The notes: generated by a model not told the origin, from the letters alone. DNA of 64,000 bases from Paenibacillus sp. 1_12 (GCF_900114475.1 NZ_FOTE01000001.1:1-64000), one strand, 5' to 3'; positions 25,099 to 34,891 are shown, counted from the first letter of the stretch. Numbers and translations: made by a program.

Positions 25099-25944
25099 TT
25101 AACCCTTCAATCCACTCGTGCTAATTCCCTCAACAATAAACTTTTGGAAAATAAAGAACACAATCAGAATAGGCAATAGAGACACCGTGGACATTGCGAA
25201 CATACCGCCCCAGTTGTTAAGCGAATCGCCATCAAGGAACAGCTTCAGCGCCAGAGAAACCGGATATAAGGTAGGTTTGTTCAAGTAAAGCAACGGATTG
25301 ATAAAATCGTCCCATTTCCAATAGAATGAGAAGATCGCAGAGGTCATTAATGCAGGGACAATCAACGGCACGATAATCTTGAAAAAGATCGAATATTTGT
25401 TGCAGCCGTCCATCTTCGCCGCTTCATCCATCTCTGGCGGAATTGTCCGAATAAATTGCATAATCAGGAAAATGAAGAATGGTATCCCGAAGAAACTTGG
25501 TACAATAACAGGTTTAAAGGAACCCAACCATTCCAGCTTCGCAAACATAACGTATTGCGGAATAACAGTAACATCGTGCGGCAGCATCATCGTGAACATG
25601 ACGCATGCGAACCAAAAGGATCTGGCTTTAAAGGGAATTCTTGCTAAAGCATAAGCGACAAGACCTGAGGAAACAACAGCACCGATTGTCGATAAAATAA
25701 CGATAATGAACGAATTTGTAAAGAACGTGGTGAACGTATTGCCGGCAAAGCCTTTCCAACCAGATGTATAGTTAACCCATTGGATACTGCTTGGAATCAG
25801 GTTATAAGCAGTTGAAAACACTTCACTGCTCGGCTTCAGGGAGCTTGCTGCAAGCCAAATGATTGGGTACAGCATAATTAGAGCCAAGCCGCCAATGAAT
25901 AGGTGATAGAAAGCTGCTTTTACTTGTCTTGTGCTGGACGTCAT
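25099..25944 (-). CDS. Carbohydrate ABC transporter permease, MalG type
   Basis: 281 residues with six membrane segments. The BPD_transp_1 EAA loop is [23 protein letters not shown], the contact site for the ATPase, and the C-terminal [12 protein letters not shown] is typical of MalG-like subunits. It starts 1 nt after the stop of the MalF-type gene and forms a pair with it. No ATPase gene is present; such systems commonly share an MsmK-type ATPase encoded elsewhere. Confidence 0.93.
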   Translation of the reverse strand: MTSSTRQVKAAFYHLFIGGLALIMLYPIIWLAASSLKPSSEVFSTAYNLIPSSIQWVNYTSGWKGFAGNTFTTFFTNSFIIVILSTIGAVVSSGLVAYALARIPFKARSFWFACVMFTMMLPHDVTVIPQYVMFAKLEWLGSFKPVIVPSFFGIPFFIFLIMQFIRTIPPEMDEAAKMDGCNKYSIFFKIIVPLIVPALMTSAIFSFYWKWDDFINPLLYLNKPTLYPVSLALKLFLDGDSLNNWGGMFAMSTVSLLPILIVFFIFQKFIVEGISTSGLKG

Positions 25945-25945
25945 A

Positions 25946-26845
25946 TTATTTATCCCCCTTCGACTCGTAGTGAACCCAATATACAGATGATTTGAAGATA
26001 GCCAGCGCCAGTAAGCCGATCATGATCAGCATTACCCATGCCATTGCAGATGCATATCCCATTTCAAAGAATACAAAAGCTCTGCGGTACAAATAAAGCG
26101 AAAATAAAAGTGTATTATCGAGCGGACCGCCCTCGCCTCTTGAAATAATATAAGCAGGGGTAAAGGTCATAAAGGCGCCAATCGTTTGCATGATCAGGTT
26201 AAACAGTACAATCGGGCTGAGCAATGGCAATGTGATTTTGAAAAAGCGGTGAAACCCATTTGCTCCATCTACACCTGCCGCTTCGTAGTAGGAAATCGGA
26301 ATATTTTTCAAACCGGCCAAGAAGATTAGCATCGATGAACCGAATTGCCAAACTGAGAGCGCTATCAAAGTCCACAATGCAGTACCTGGGCTTCCGATCC
26401 AAGAGGTATCTGTTTGAATACCAATGACACCAAGCATCGAATTTAAAAGTCCTTTATCGCCAAAAATCTGAATCCACATAATCGAAACCGCAACACTTCC
26501 GCCTATCAAGGAAGGCAAGTAGTAAGCAGAACGGTAAACACCTATTCCACTGATTGCTTTATTAAGCAGCATAGCTACGAATAGCGCAAAGCCCAGGCGC
26601 AGAGGCACACTGGCAAATACATAAGTGAAGGTAACCTCCAGAGACTTCCATATTTTATCGTCTTCCCACATCTTTTCATAATTTCCGAGCCCAATCCAAC
26701 GTGGAGACTCCATCAAATTGTATTCGGTAAATGAATAATACAAGGATGAAACAATTGGAAATAATGTGAAAATGAGAAATCCGAGTATAAACGGAGCTGC
26801 AAACACGTATCCGACGACATTGTCCTTTTCCCACAGCTTTGTCAT
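25946..26845 (-). CDS. Carbohydrate ABC transporter permease, MalF type
   Basis: About 299 residues; ATG 26845 has AGGGG 9 nt upstream, better than the TTG at 26854. There are six membrane segments, an EAA loop [22 protein letters not shown], and a proximal signature [20 protein letters not shown]. It partners with the MalG-type subunit and probably with the two lipoproteins upstream. Its promoter carries the shared 37-bp element (26928-26964) with TATAATAG as -10. Confidence 0.93.
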   Translation of the reverse strand: MTKLWEKDNVVGYVFAAPFILGFLIFTLFPIVSSLYYSFTEYNLMESPRWIGLGNYEKMWEDDKIWKSLEVTFTYVFASVPLRLGFALFVAMLLNKAISGIGVYRSAYYLPSLIGGSVAVSIMWIQIFGDKGLLNSMLGVIGIQTDTSWIGSPGTALWTLIALSVWQFGSSMLIFLAGLKNIPISYYEAAGVDGANGFHRFFKITLPLLSPIVLFNLIMQTIGAFMTFTPAYIISRGEGGPLDNTLLFSLYLYRRAFVFFEMGYASAMAWVMLIMIGLLALAIFKSSVYWVHYESKGDK

Positions 26846-26927
26846 GATCTTCAACCCCTATACAAGTAGTATGCAGTATGTTTTTGCTTTCCTATATATT
26901 CTATTATAAAGATTTTGAGAGGGTTAG

Positions 26928-26964
26928 GAATTTAAAAAACCGTTCATTTTGTTCAAAATACAGA
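26928..26964 (-). promoter_or_regulatory. 37-bp regulon element, copy 1 (permease promoter)
   Basis: The minus strand starts TCTGTATTTTGAAC and ends GAACGGTTTTTTAAATTC. Copies with the same 37-bp length lie at 29797-29833 and 31329-31365. Two half-sites, C(T/G)GTNTTTTNAA, are about 21 bp apart. The TATAATAG -10 follows about 20 bp downstream. Confidence 0.75.
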
Positions 26965-27001
26965 CTCTCAACACTTTACCGCTGCCTCAAAATAGTAGAT
27001 A

Positions 27002-28048
27002 TCATATATAAGACATGGTTATGCTTCCCCTGCCTGCTATGCTGGACACATTGGCGAAGGCACCATTTACCAACGTCAGCTGAGGAGGGACATGACCTAT
27101 ATCCACCTCATAAATGACAGGAATATGCCTATCGTCAAATACTTGATGCAGCGCGTCCTGCAATCCAAAGTTTTGTGTAGGAGAATAACCTGCGGGTCTC
27201 CCAATAAGCACTCCATTCGTATTTTCGAACCAACCGCACTGCTTCATTTGCCACAAATGCCGATATAAATCAGCCGCTTTCATCTCACAGCTTTCCAGGT
27301 ACCAGACCATTCCGGTTTCATGGCAATATTGCTCTGAAAAAGCTTGCAATGGCGCATAGGGTGTTCCAATCAGGATCGATATCGTATCCAGACAACCGCC
27401 TATTAATCTCCCTGCCATCAGTTGTTCGTAAGCCGGATCATCTTCATTACCGAGTATTTTCCATGCTGTCGGCGTATCCAATTTAAAGCCGGCTTTCGGG
27501 AAATCCCAAGAAGATTGGTATAAATCTGAAGATAACTGCTCTACAGTTTCATTTGGCCCTGTACCCAGCACTTCAACCCAGCGCGAGCTAATCACACCAG
27601 GTCCAGCAGAGCGAAGATCGATGTAGTTCGTTCCGTGTGCGGTCGCACAGCCTGTTAATAATGTATACGCAAACAAAAAAGTACTGATATCCGAATAACC
27701 GAGAATCCATTTAGGTGGCGTCGCCTTCAGCAGCTCCCAATCCATCAATGGAAGGATCTCCATCAAAAATTCGCCGCCCCAGGGAGGAATGACAGCGCTA
27801 ACATGTTTGTTCAGCAAAAAATTTTGCAGCTCTAGCGCTCTTAACTCCTTCGAAGCACTGACGCATTTATACTGAGTCCAGATCGTATTTCCCTCCACAA
27901 CCGAGTACCCAAACTCTTCTACCGCACATTTAGCTTGTTTGAGTAAATCATGTAAATGCTCGCTAACCCCGCTGGAGGGAGCCGTAATTGCTATTAAATC
28001 ACCTTTAACCAATGCTTTGGGGTAAGTAATCGACGCTGACAAAAGCAC
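27002..28048 (-). CDS. LD-carboxypeptidase / MccF-like serine peptidase (family S66)
   Basis: 348 residues. The catalytic triad of S66 is visible: Ser119 in GYSDIS, Glu251 in YLESCE and His318 in VDIGHVPPQ. There is no signal peptide, so it is cytoplasmic. Family members cleave LD-peptide bonds in recycled muropeptides, or hydrolyse the peptide-nucleotide antibiotic microcin C (MccF). It starts with GTG 28048 or TTG 28042; GGGTGG spacing favours the latter. It sits inside the sugar-uptake regulon between a lipoprotein gene and the permeases, without the 37-bp element of its own. Whether it acts on wall peptides or a toxin cannot be decided here. Confidence 0.88.
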   Translation of the reverse strand: MLLSASITYPKALVKGDLIAITAPSSGVSEHLHDLLKQAKCAVEEFGYSVVEGNTIWTQYKCVSASKELRALELQNFLLNKHVSAVIPPWGGEFLMEILPLMDWELLKATPPKWILGYSDISTFLFAYTLLTGCATAHGTNYIDLRSAGPGVISSRWVEVLGTGPNETVEQLSSDLYQSSWDFPKAGFKLDTPTAWKILGNEDDPAYEQLMAGRLIGGCLDTISILIGTPYAPLQAFSEQYCHETGMVWYLESCEMKAADLYRHLWQMKQCGWFENTNGVLIGRPAGYSPTQNFGLQDALHQVFDDRHIPVIYEVDIGHVPPQLTLVNGAFANVSSIAGRGSITMSYI

Positions 28049-28090
28049 ACCACCCTGGAATTATTTGTTATACTTCATTATGTGTGAATC

Positions 28091-28282
28091 TTATCGTAAA
28101 AGACGCAGAGTGTCCATATGTTTCCAAAAGTAATATAAGCCACGAGCCCATGCTGACCAGGAGATTTGTTTTCTGTAATCGGAAGGAAAACAGCCCGTAT
28201 GTTCTTTAAATAGCTTGGTGAAATGCAGGGTGCTTAAATAGCCCATTTGCTCGGAAACCTTTTGTACCTGAGCATTGGGCAT
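28091..28282 (-). pseudogene. AraC-family regulator remnant (second HTH only)
   Basis: 63 codons. VQKVSEQMGYLSTLHFTKLF and KEHTGCFPSDYRKQ are the C-terminal helix-turn-helix of AraC proteins. The N-terminal domain and the first HTH are absent upstream, and the C-terminal 25 residues are not AraC-like. It is a decayed fragment next to the S66 peptidase gene. Confidence 0.75.
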
Positions 28283-28333
28283 AAACTATGATAAAAGCGC
28301 TCATTTGTACACCAGACAGCTTCTTTATCAACC

Positions 28334-28380
28334 AAAAAAGATCAGGACATGAGCTTTTGTTAGCTGCTCATGTCCTGATC
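28334..28380 (-). terminator. Strong Rho-independent terminator behind sugar-binding lipoprotein 1
   Basis: A perfect 15-bp stem: GATCAGGACATGAGC (28340-28354) with GCTCATGTCCTGATC (28366-28380), followed on the minus strand by TTTTTT. It isolates the lipoprotein gene from the peptidase and permease genes. Confidence 0.92.
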
Positions 28381-28391
28381 TAATTAAATCA

Positions 28392-29732
28392 TTATTTTTT
28401 GTTTTTAATAAGGATGGCATTCGCTTCTTTACGGAACTTCGCAGCCCCATCTTCAACGGAAATTTTCTTGTAGAGAATTTGCTCGCCCACATCCTGTAGA
28501 ACCTTCAATACTTCAACGGAACCTACTGGGTATGGAGGATCGTTAGGACTGCTGTTCTCTGCGGCCCAAGCTACATATTCAAATACTTTGGTTTCTTCCG
28601 GTTTTAAGAGTGGTTTCAGAGCTTCCTGAATTTTGGAGTTAATCGGAACGCCACGCTCACCCTTCATGATTTTGTGAACTTCAAGATCATTGATGAAGAA
28701 GTTAACAAATTTGATGGCTTCTTCTTTATTTTTGGAATTTTTAGTAACGGATAAGCCTTGGCTTGATTTCAGGAATAGTGCTTTTTTGCCTGTGTTGCCT
28801 GGAGGTGCGATAATTTCAGTTGGCCGTTTAGCCGCTGCAGTCCATGCAATATATTGGTTTGACCAAGCGAATGAAGCGCCCGCATTACCCAATACCATTT
28901 CGTCATCTTCTGGTGTCAATTTCTTTTGTGCCATCTTGTCCAGCGTCAGCACATAACCGGCATCATACCATTTTTGATAACGTTTGAAGAAATCGATAAA
29001 CGGTTTGTCATCGGTATATCCAAGCGCCGTACCATCAGCTGTATAAATTCTTTGATCCACACTGCGTAGGTAGTAAGGGAAGAATGTTTTATAATCTACA
29101 CGGTCACTGAATAATTTGCCGTTATCTTTAAGCTTTTTAGCCAATCCTTCCATGTCATCCCAAGTCCAATCTCTTGCAGGAATGGGAGCACCGATTTTTT
29201 TCAACAAATCTGCGTCAACTACCGGACCCAATGCATTAACACCCAATGTTAATTGATATTGCTTACCGTCAAACTCACCGATCTTCTGGTAAGCTGTAGA
29301 GATATTGGTTTTATCAATTGCTCCTTTATCCATATAAGGACGCAAATCCTCAAGCTGTCCGCGACCACCGAATTGGCTAATATAAGCGTCATCCATTTGG
29401 ATAATGTCAGGCAAATCATTAGCGGCTGCTTGCGGAGCAAGCTTTTTCCAATAGTCGTCAAATGCGGCATACTCGGCTTCGATCTTGACGTTCGGATTTT
29501 TTTGCTGATACAATTCGATAATTTTCAGTGTATAGTCATGTCTTGCTTGACCGCCCCACCAAGAGAAACGCAATTTCACGGGATCTTTGCTTGCTGTTGC
29601 TGCTGGTGCAGGTGCGGCTGCATCCGGTTTTTTCGTTGTATCGGCTCCGGCTGATGGTGTAGAGGTCGCTCCACACCCCGAGGCTGTTACTAGCAATGCT
29701 GCAGATAAGATTAATGTTAGCGCTTTCTTCAT
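28392..29732 (-). CDS. Sugar-binding lipoprotein 1 (ABC SBP family 1)
   Basis: 446 residues. Lipobox TASGC (Cys20), then KLRFSWWGGQARHDYTLKII and WKKLAPQAAANDLPDIIQMD, a COG1653-type binding protein. RBS GGGAGG. It is a close paralog of the next upstream lipoprotein (same length, most motifs shared, such as NSSPNDPPYPVGSVEV against NSSPADAPNPIGSIEV), which indicates tandem duplication and perhaps different oligosaccharide specificity. Its own promoter carries the 37-bp element and it has its own terminator, so it can be made in excess over the permeases. Confidence 0.9.
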   Translation of the reverse strand: MKKALTLILSAALLVTASGCGATSTPSAGADTTKKPDAAAPAPAATASKDPVKLRFSWWGGQARHDYTLKIIELYQQKNPNVKIEAEYAAFDDYWKKLAPQAAANDLPDIIQMDDAYISQFGGRGQLEDLRPYMDKGAIDKTNISTAYQKIGEFDGKQYQLTLGVNALGPVVDADLLKKIGAPIPARDWTWDDMEGLAKKLKDNGKLFSDRVDYKTFFPYYLRSVDQRIYTADGTALGYTDDKPFIDFFKRYQKWYDAGYVLTLDKMAQKKLTPEDDEMVLGNAGASFAWSNQYIAWTAAAKRPTEIIAPPGNTGKKALFLKSSQGLSVTKNSKNKEEAIKFVNFFINDLEVHKIMKGERGVPINSKIQEALKPLLKPEETKVFEYVAWAAENSSPNDPPYPVGSVEVLKVLQDVGEQILYKKISVEDGAAKFRKEANAILIKNKK

Positions 29733-29796
29733 ATCTGTATCCTCCCTTTATTTCGAGTTCTACAAGAACTATTATCACTCTTTTTTAACGAAATAA

Positions 29797-29833
29797 GAAT
29801 TTAAAAAACCGTCATCCTTGTTTAAAAAACAGA
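29797..29833 (-). promoter_or_regulatory. 37-bp regulon element, copy 2 (lipoprotein 1 promoter)
   Basis: Minus-strand half-sites CTGTTTTTTAAAC and CGGTTTTTTAAAT are 21 bp apart, the clearest direct repeat of the three copies. TGATAATAG about 20 bp downstream serves as -10. A small palindrome AGTTCTACAAGAACT lies near the transcription start and recurs as AGTTCTGCAAGAACT at about 29899. Confidence 0.75.
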
Positions 29834-29936
29834 CATTTCATCCCAATCAGACATTTCGGAAATGACGGCACCTTCTCGTTTCAAAAAAAATCAGATCCTA
29901 GTTCTGCAAGAACTGACCTGTTTCGTACTCCATTCA

Positions 29937-31265
29937 TTACTTTTTATTTTTATCGAGAATCGCGTTGGCTTCATGGCGAAACTTGACTGCTGCATCTTCT
30001 ATTGAAATTCTCTTATACAGAATTTGCTCACTGATGTCTTTTAACAGCTTTCCCACTTCAATCGAGCCAATCGGATTAGGTGCATCCGCGGGACTGCTGT
30101 TAGCTTCTGCCCACGCTACATAATCAAATACTTTAATTTCTTCAGGATTAAGCAGCGGCTTTAAGGCTTCCTTGACCTTTGACGAAATCGGAACACCTCG
30201 CTCGCCTTTAATCAGTTTGTTAGCTTCGATGTCATTAATAAAGAAGTTAATGAATTTGGCCGATTCCTCTTTTTGTTTCGAGTTTTTCGTGATCGATAAT
30301 CCCATACTTGCTTTTAAGAACAAGCCTTTTTTGCTGTTGGGTCCAGGTGGCGGAAGCAGCTCTGTTGGACGTTTGGCAGCCGCTGACCAAGCCACATACT
30401 GATTGGACCAGGCGAAGGATGACAACGCGTTGCCTAGTACCATTTCATCATCCTCGGGGGTGAACTTCTTCAAAGCGAGCTTTTCCAAGCTCAGGAAATA
30501 ACCAGCGTCGTACATTTTTTGATATCGTTTGTAGTAATCAATAAATGCTTTATCATCGGCATATCCCAGTGATGCACCATTCGGATCAAACAATTTTTGA
30601 TCGATTGAACGCAAGTAGTAAGGGAAGAATACATCGTATCGCATGTAGTCACCCAATAGCCTGCCGCTTGCTTTCAATTGTTTGCCGAGAACCTCCAGAT
30701 CATCCCAGGTCCATTCCTTAGATGGCATCGTTACTCCCGCTCTACTCACGATCTCGGGATCAAGAGTAGCACCCAGCGCGTTAACACCAACTGTAATTTG
30801 GTACAGCTTGCCGTCGTACCTTCCGCTGTTCAGTGTATTAGCCGCGACCGAGCCTACATCAATGGTATGGTTTTGCGTGTAGAGAGTTAATTCCTCTAAC
30901 TGTTTTTTTTCGGCAAATTGACTCAGATAAGAAAGATCCATCGAAATAATATCTGGCAAATCGTTTGCTGCTGCTTGTGGAGCGAGTCTTTTCCAATAAT
31001 CGTCAAATGCCGCATATTCTGCTTCAATCTTGACGTTTGGATTTTGCTTCTGATACAACTCAATAACTTTAAATGTATAATCATGTCTGGACTGACCGCC
31101 CCACCAAGCAATCCGAAGTTTGATCGGTTCCTTGGCTGATCCTGCTGCTGCCGTCTCCGGCTTTTTGACTGTGTCCGTGGCGATTGTTGTTATCGTGGTA
31201 TTACCCCCACAAGCTACTGTCAGTAGTAAAGATGCGGAAACCAGAAGCAGGAATATTTTTTTCAT
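29937..31265 (-). CDS. Sugar-binding lipoprotein 2 (ABC SBP family 1)
   Basis: 442 residues. Lipobox TVAC (Cys19), then KLRIAWWGGQSRHDYTFKVI and WKRLAPQAAANDLPDIISMD. Paralog of lipoprotein 1, directly upstream of it. RBS GGGGAG before ATG. It lies immediately downstream of the YesN-type regulator gene, with copy 3 of the 37-bp element in between. It most likely delivers an oligosaccharide to the MalF/MalG-type permeases at 25-27 kb. Confidence 0.9.
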   Translation of the reverse strand: MKKIFLLLVSASLLLTVACGGNTTITTIATDTVKKPETAAAGSAKEPIKLRIAWWGGQSRHDYTFKVIELYQKQNPNVKIEAEYAAFDDYWKRLAPQAAANDLPDIISMDLSYLSQFAEKKQLEELTLYTQNHTIDVGSVAANTLNSGRYDGKLYQITVGVNALGATLDPEIVSRAGVTMPSKEWTWDDLEVLGKQLKASGRLLGDYMRYDVFFPYYLRSIDQKLFDPNGASLGYADDKAFIDYYKRYQKMYDAGYFLSLEKLALKKFTPEDDEMVLGNALSSFAWSNQYVAWSAAAKRPTELLPPPGPNSKKGLFLKASMGLSITKNSKQKEESAKFINFFINDIEANKLIKGERGVPISSKVKEALKPLLNPEEIKVFDYVAWAEANSSPADAPNPIGSIEVGKLLKDISEQILYKRISIEDAAVKFRHEANAILDKNKK

Positions 31266-31328
31266 TATAGTCTCCCCTTGTTTCTACTTTATTACAAGGT
31301 CTATTATTACGCTTTTTCGCTCTAAAAT

Positions 31329-31365
31329 GAACCTAATAAACCGTTCTACATGTTAAAAAAACAGA
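31329..31365 (-). promoter_or_regulatory. 37-bp regulon element, copy 3 (lipoprotein 2 promoter)
   Basis: Minus strand TCTGTTTTTTTAACATG... GAACGGTTTATTAGGTTC aligns without gaps to the other two copies. AATAATAG (-10) follows about 20 bp downstream. It lies 6 bp behind the regulator's stop codon. Confidence 0.75.
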
Positions 31366-31371
31366 GATCAA

Positions 31372-32922
31372 TCAAGTAGCCTTGATATATTCGGAAGGTG
31401 TACAACCTGCATATTTCTTAAAAACCTGACTAAAATATTGAGGATTATCCCCAAAACCGAGCATTTCGGCCAGCTCAAATATTTTGATATCGGACTTCTG
31501 TTCGAGCAATTCAGTTGCTTTGGCAATTCGCACCTTCATTACGTAATTAGAAAACTTTTCCCCCGTTCTTTTCTTGAACAGTTTGCCTAAGTAATCGGAG
31601 TTCATATACAGCATTTGATGAGCTACCCAATTTAGCGAAAGATCCGTATTGCCCAAGTGTTCATTAATAATGTCCAGCACTTTATCGATAATGGCACAAT
31701 GCTTATTCTTGGTATGCTCGTAATGGCTGAGCGTAATCTCGCTGGCCACTTCCTTGAAGAAGCTCTGGATCGATTGCAAGGTTTCCAAGTCCATTAGCTT
31801 GACTAGATGATCTCGATAATTGATGATGGCATCCGCATCTCCAAGACGAATGATGGCCATAAACAATTGAATTACATAAGATTTAGATGTCGAAATATTG
31901 GAGCGAAGACCTGCGAGTTTTTGAAAAAACAGATCTATCTCCTTATTGGCTTCTTCCCAAAGTCCTGCTTTAATTTGCAGCATCAGATTATCCTCGTCAT
32001 AAGCAAACTCTCGGGGCTCAGGCTGCTCCACACCTACAATGTCCCGCTTCGTGATCAAGCTGCCTTCCCCCAAATAAAATCGATAATTCAAGCATTCCAG
32101 TGTCTGCTTGTACAGGGTCCGTGCCCGGATAATTTCATCCGCTTCACTAAGTGCGATGGTCAAATCAATTTTATAATATCGTAAAAAAGTCTCACGAATT
32201 TTGTGAATGCAGTCGTACAGCTCACTGACGGACTCAGCATCTTCAACGACAATAAGCACCTGCCCGCCGACCGTAGAGCTTAGAACCGTCTTTTGCAGCA
32301 GCTCCTCGGCAATGTTCTTCACGGCAAACATATGCTCAAATTCAAAAAGCCCTTCTAACTGAAACAGGATCAGCCTTACCTTGCGGTTTTGGAGATCCAG
32401 ATCGAACAGCTTGCGATAGTATTCCCAGTCCCTGTTGCCGTAGGTTTTGTTTGTGACGAATTCCTTGAGAAATTGCTCCTTAACATGCGGAAGCACCCTC
32501 TCCAGACCGTACCTCATATTGTGCACGAACTGTTCCTTTTGCAACTCATGATTCAGCTCATCTACAACCTCGACCAAAGCTTCCAAAATTTTATTTTCAT
32601 TACAGGGCTTCAACAGATAATGCTTGACCTTGTATCGCATGGCCAAGCGTGCATATTCAAATTCGCTGAAGCCTGATAGCAGGATCAGCTTAATCTGGGG
32701 ATATTCCTCGAACATTTTTGCTGCCAGCTGCAGACCGTCCATTCCTGGCATTTTAATATCACTTATAATAATATCAGGAGGGTTCTGCTTGACAAATTCG
32801 TAAGCTTCGATGCCATTTCTGGCCGTCCCAGCAAGTACCGTTCCCGCTGAATCCCAATTCACCACATTCGATATGCCATCCAAAATAATCCGTTCATCAT
32901 CAACCAATAATACTTTATACAT
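31372..32922 (-). CDS. YesN-type response regulator, AraC family (sugar regulon)
   Basis: 516 residues from ATG 32922 (GGGAG upstream; a longer frame begins at 32982). The receiver domain has DDE and phospho-acceptor Asp55 in DIIISDIKMPGMDG. C-terminal AraC double HTH: LSLNWVAHQMLYMNSDYLGK and FGDNPQYFSQVFKKYAG. The start overlaps the kinase stop by 8 nt, so the pair is coupled. It is the best candidate to bind the 37-bp element found upstream of three neighbouring units, whose direct half-sites spaced two helical turns apart suit an AraC dimer. Confidence 0.93.
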   Translation of the reverse strand: MYKVLLVDDERIILDGISNVVNWDSAGTVLAGTARNGIEAYEFVKQNPPDIIISDIKMPGMDGLQLAAKMFEEYPQIKLILLSGFSEFEYARLAMRYKVKHYLLKPCNENKILEALVEVVDELNHELQKEQFVHNMRYGLERVLPHVKEQFLKEFVTNKTYGNRDWEYYRKLFDLDLQNRKVRLILFQLEGLFEFEHMFAVKNIAEELLQKTVLSSTVGGQVLIVVEDAESVSELYDCIHKIRETFLRYYKIDLTIALSEADEIIRARTLYKQTLECLNYRFYLGEGSLITKRDIVGVEQPEPREFAYDEDNLMLQIKAGLWEEANKEIDLFFQKLAGLRSNISTSKSYVIQLFMAIIRLGDADAIINYRDHLVKLMDLETLQSIQSFFKEVASEITLSHYEHTKNKHCAIIDKVLDIINEHLGNTDLSLNWVAHQMLYMNSDYLGKLFKKRTGEKFSNYVMKVRIAKATELLEQKSDIKIFELAEMLGFGDNPQYFSQVFKKYAGCTPSEYIKAT

Positions 32923-34702
32923 GCATCTCCCTCGTTTCATCTGGTATCTTAATTGAAATCTGGGTTCCCCCCACAATTTCACTTTCTACTGACACACCAT
33001 AGCCTTCGCCAAAAGCCAAAATGATTCGTTCCTCTATATTTCTCAATCCAATCCCACTGCCCCGAGTAGGTGCTTCACCTCTGCGGACCTGTTCCAACAG
33101 GCTTGATTCCATACCCGGACCATTATCTTCAACCACTATGATCAGCGACCCAAGCTCTCGTTTCGTCCATATTCGAATATGGCAAGGCTCTAGCATGGAT
33201 TCCAGACCATAGTGGATCGAGTTCTCAACCAACGGCTGTAAGGTCATCTTGGGAAGCAGCAGAGATCTGGTGTCTTCAGCGACATCCAGTTCAAATACGA
33301 GCCTTTCTTCGAATCGGAATCTTTGAATCGTAATATAATTCATCACGATATCAAGCTCCTCACCTACCGTAATCAAGGTTTCCTTCAGACTGATTGAGCT
33401 TCTAAGTAAAAATCCGAGCGACTCAACCATTTTTGAAATTTGGGGCTGCCCATTGGATTTGGCTAACCAATTGATAGATTCAAGTGTGTTATATAAAAAA
33501 TGCGGGTTAATCTGTGCCTGTAGGGCTTTAAACTGAGTTTCCTTGATTATGAGCTGCTTGGAGTAATTTTCCGTAATCAACTCGTTAATTTGTTGAATCA
33601 TCATACGGAATGTCCGCTTTAATTGACCCACCTCATCCATTTGCATCGAGGTCCAATCCGTGTTTTCCATACCTGTGAGACTGAAGTCACCCTTCTGTAC
33701 TTGTCTCATCCGACCAATCAATTCTTCAATCGGCTTGGTCAATGTTCGGGCAAATTTGATCGTCACAGCCATGATCAGAAGTAAAATAACGACAAAGCTA
33801 ACGAACAAAATGTTCTTCATTAAATTAATTTTCGTAAAGATTTTATCGAACGGTGTCAGGCTGAGATAGGTCCAGCCCAAATATTCCGAACGAACCTGAG
33901 AAATAAAATACTGTTGACCTTTGTATGGCTTGATCTCATACACTTGACGATTGATGTCCGTTTCGACAGAAAGGGGAGTCTGTTCTTCAGATCCGCTACT
34001 AATCGGGTATATCACATGGTTGTTGGAGGTAACTTGTAAATCACCGTTTTTCAATTCGGAACCTGCTAACACATTTTCGACAATCTTATCAAAATAAATT
34101 CTAACCGTTAAAGTTCCAAGATGATTGAGGTCAAAATTCGTGCCATTGTAAGATCGTATTTCCCGAGCCGCTATTAAATAGGAATCCTCTGCATCAGGTA
34201 CAATCCAGCGGGTCCCCCCCTCACTAGCAGTCGATTCATTAAGGATCCTTTGTTTTTTGGCGGATGAGGATCGGGAAGACTGACCGGCTACAGCTTCACC
34301 ACTCAGCACATCCATTATCTCAATCGAATAAATATATTTTTCATTCCCTGCATATTGGATAAGTCGATCGGTGATATAGGAACGGATTTTGTATTTTTCA
34401 AACTCAGGTGTGTATTCATTCAGTGAAACCAGCAGCTCCTGGACCTTCAAATCTGTCGCAATATTATAGGAGATACGATCCAGCTTCTTAAGCTCATTTT
34501 CGATGCCGCTGGAAGATAAATTCAGAAGCTGTGATGATTTGGAATATAACTGCTCATCATATATCGAATACACATATTGCAGAGACAAGTAAGTACCCAG
34601 AAAGCAAATACCTACGACGAGCGAAATGATGGAAAATACCTTATGTTTTATTTTTAAATTAGCATAGTAGGATGGCTTGATTGCATACGTAAATGGTCTC
34701 AC
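32915..34702 (-). CDS. YesM-type sensor histidine kinase (sugar regulon)
   Basis: 595 residues, GTG start with GGGGAG upstream. TM1 is near 20-42, an extracellular Cache-like region runs to about 285, TM2 is near 290-312, then HAMP and the kinase core with QAQINPHFLYNTLESINWLA (His near residue 400) and ATPase motifs VVEDNGPGM and GIGLRNIEERI. It partners with the next gene. It probably senses an extracellular sugar, directly or through the lipoproteins. Confidence 0.93.
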   Translation of the reverse strand: MRPFTYAIKPSYYANLKIKHKVFSIISLVVGICFLGTYLSLQYVYSIYDEQLYSKSSQLLNLSSSGIENELKKLDRISYNIATDLKVQELLVSLNEYTPEFEKYKIRSYITDRLIQYAGNEKYIYSIEIMDVLSGEAVAGQSSRSSSAKKQRILNESTASEGGTRWIVPDAEDSYLIAAREIRSYNGTNFDLNHLGTLTVRIYFDKIVENVLAGSELKNGDLQVTSNNHVIYPISSGSEEQTPLSVETDINRQVYEIKPYKGQQYFISQVRSEYLGWTYLSLTPFDKIFTKINLMKNILFVSFVVILLLIMAVTIKFARTLTKPIEELIGRMRQVQKGDFSLTGMENTDWTSMQMDEVGQLKRTFRMMIQQINELITENYSKQLIIKETQFKALQAQINPHFLYNTLESINWLAKSNGQPQISKMVESLGFLLRSSISLKETLITVGEELDIVMNYITIQRFRFEERLVFELDVAEDTRSLLLPKMTLQPLVENSIHYGLESMLEPCHIRIWTKRELGSLIIVVEDNGPGMESSLLEQVRRGEAPTRGSGIGLRNIEERIILAFGEGYGVSVESEIVGGTQISIKIPDETREMHV

Positions 34703-34858
34703 TAATCACGACTCCCCTCTGCAGCTGTGTCCAATTTCCCTCTATGTTACAATATTGCGTGCTAACTAGCCAATAACCTTCTTTTAAATGTCTTTTAAAA
34801 TCAAAAAATATGAGAACCGACAGCTAAGAGTTTGCCGATTTCTCATAAATACAAAGAA

Positions 34859-34891
34859 CCTTCAGAACCACTGGATAAGTGGAACTGAAGG
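34859..34891 (-). terminator. Rho-independent terminator of the third lipoprotein gene
   Basis: Minus strand CCTTCAG TTCCACT ... AGTGG TTCTGAAGG with a short loop, followed by TTCTTTGTATTT. It separates the GH106/Lpl module from the YesM/YesN module. Confidence 0.75.
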
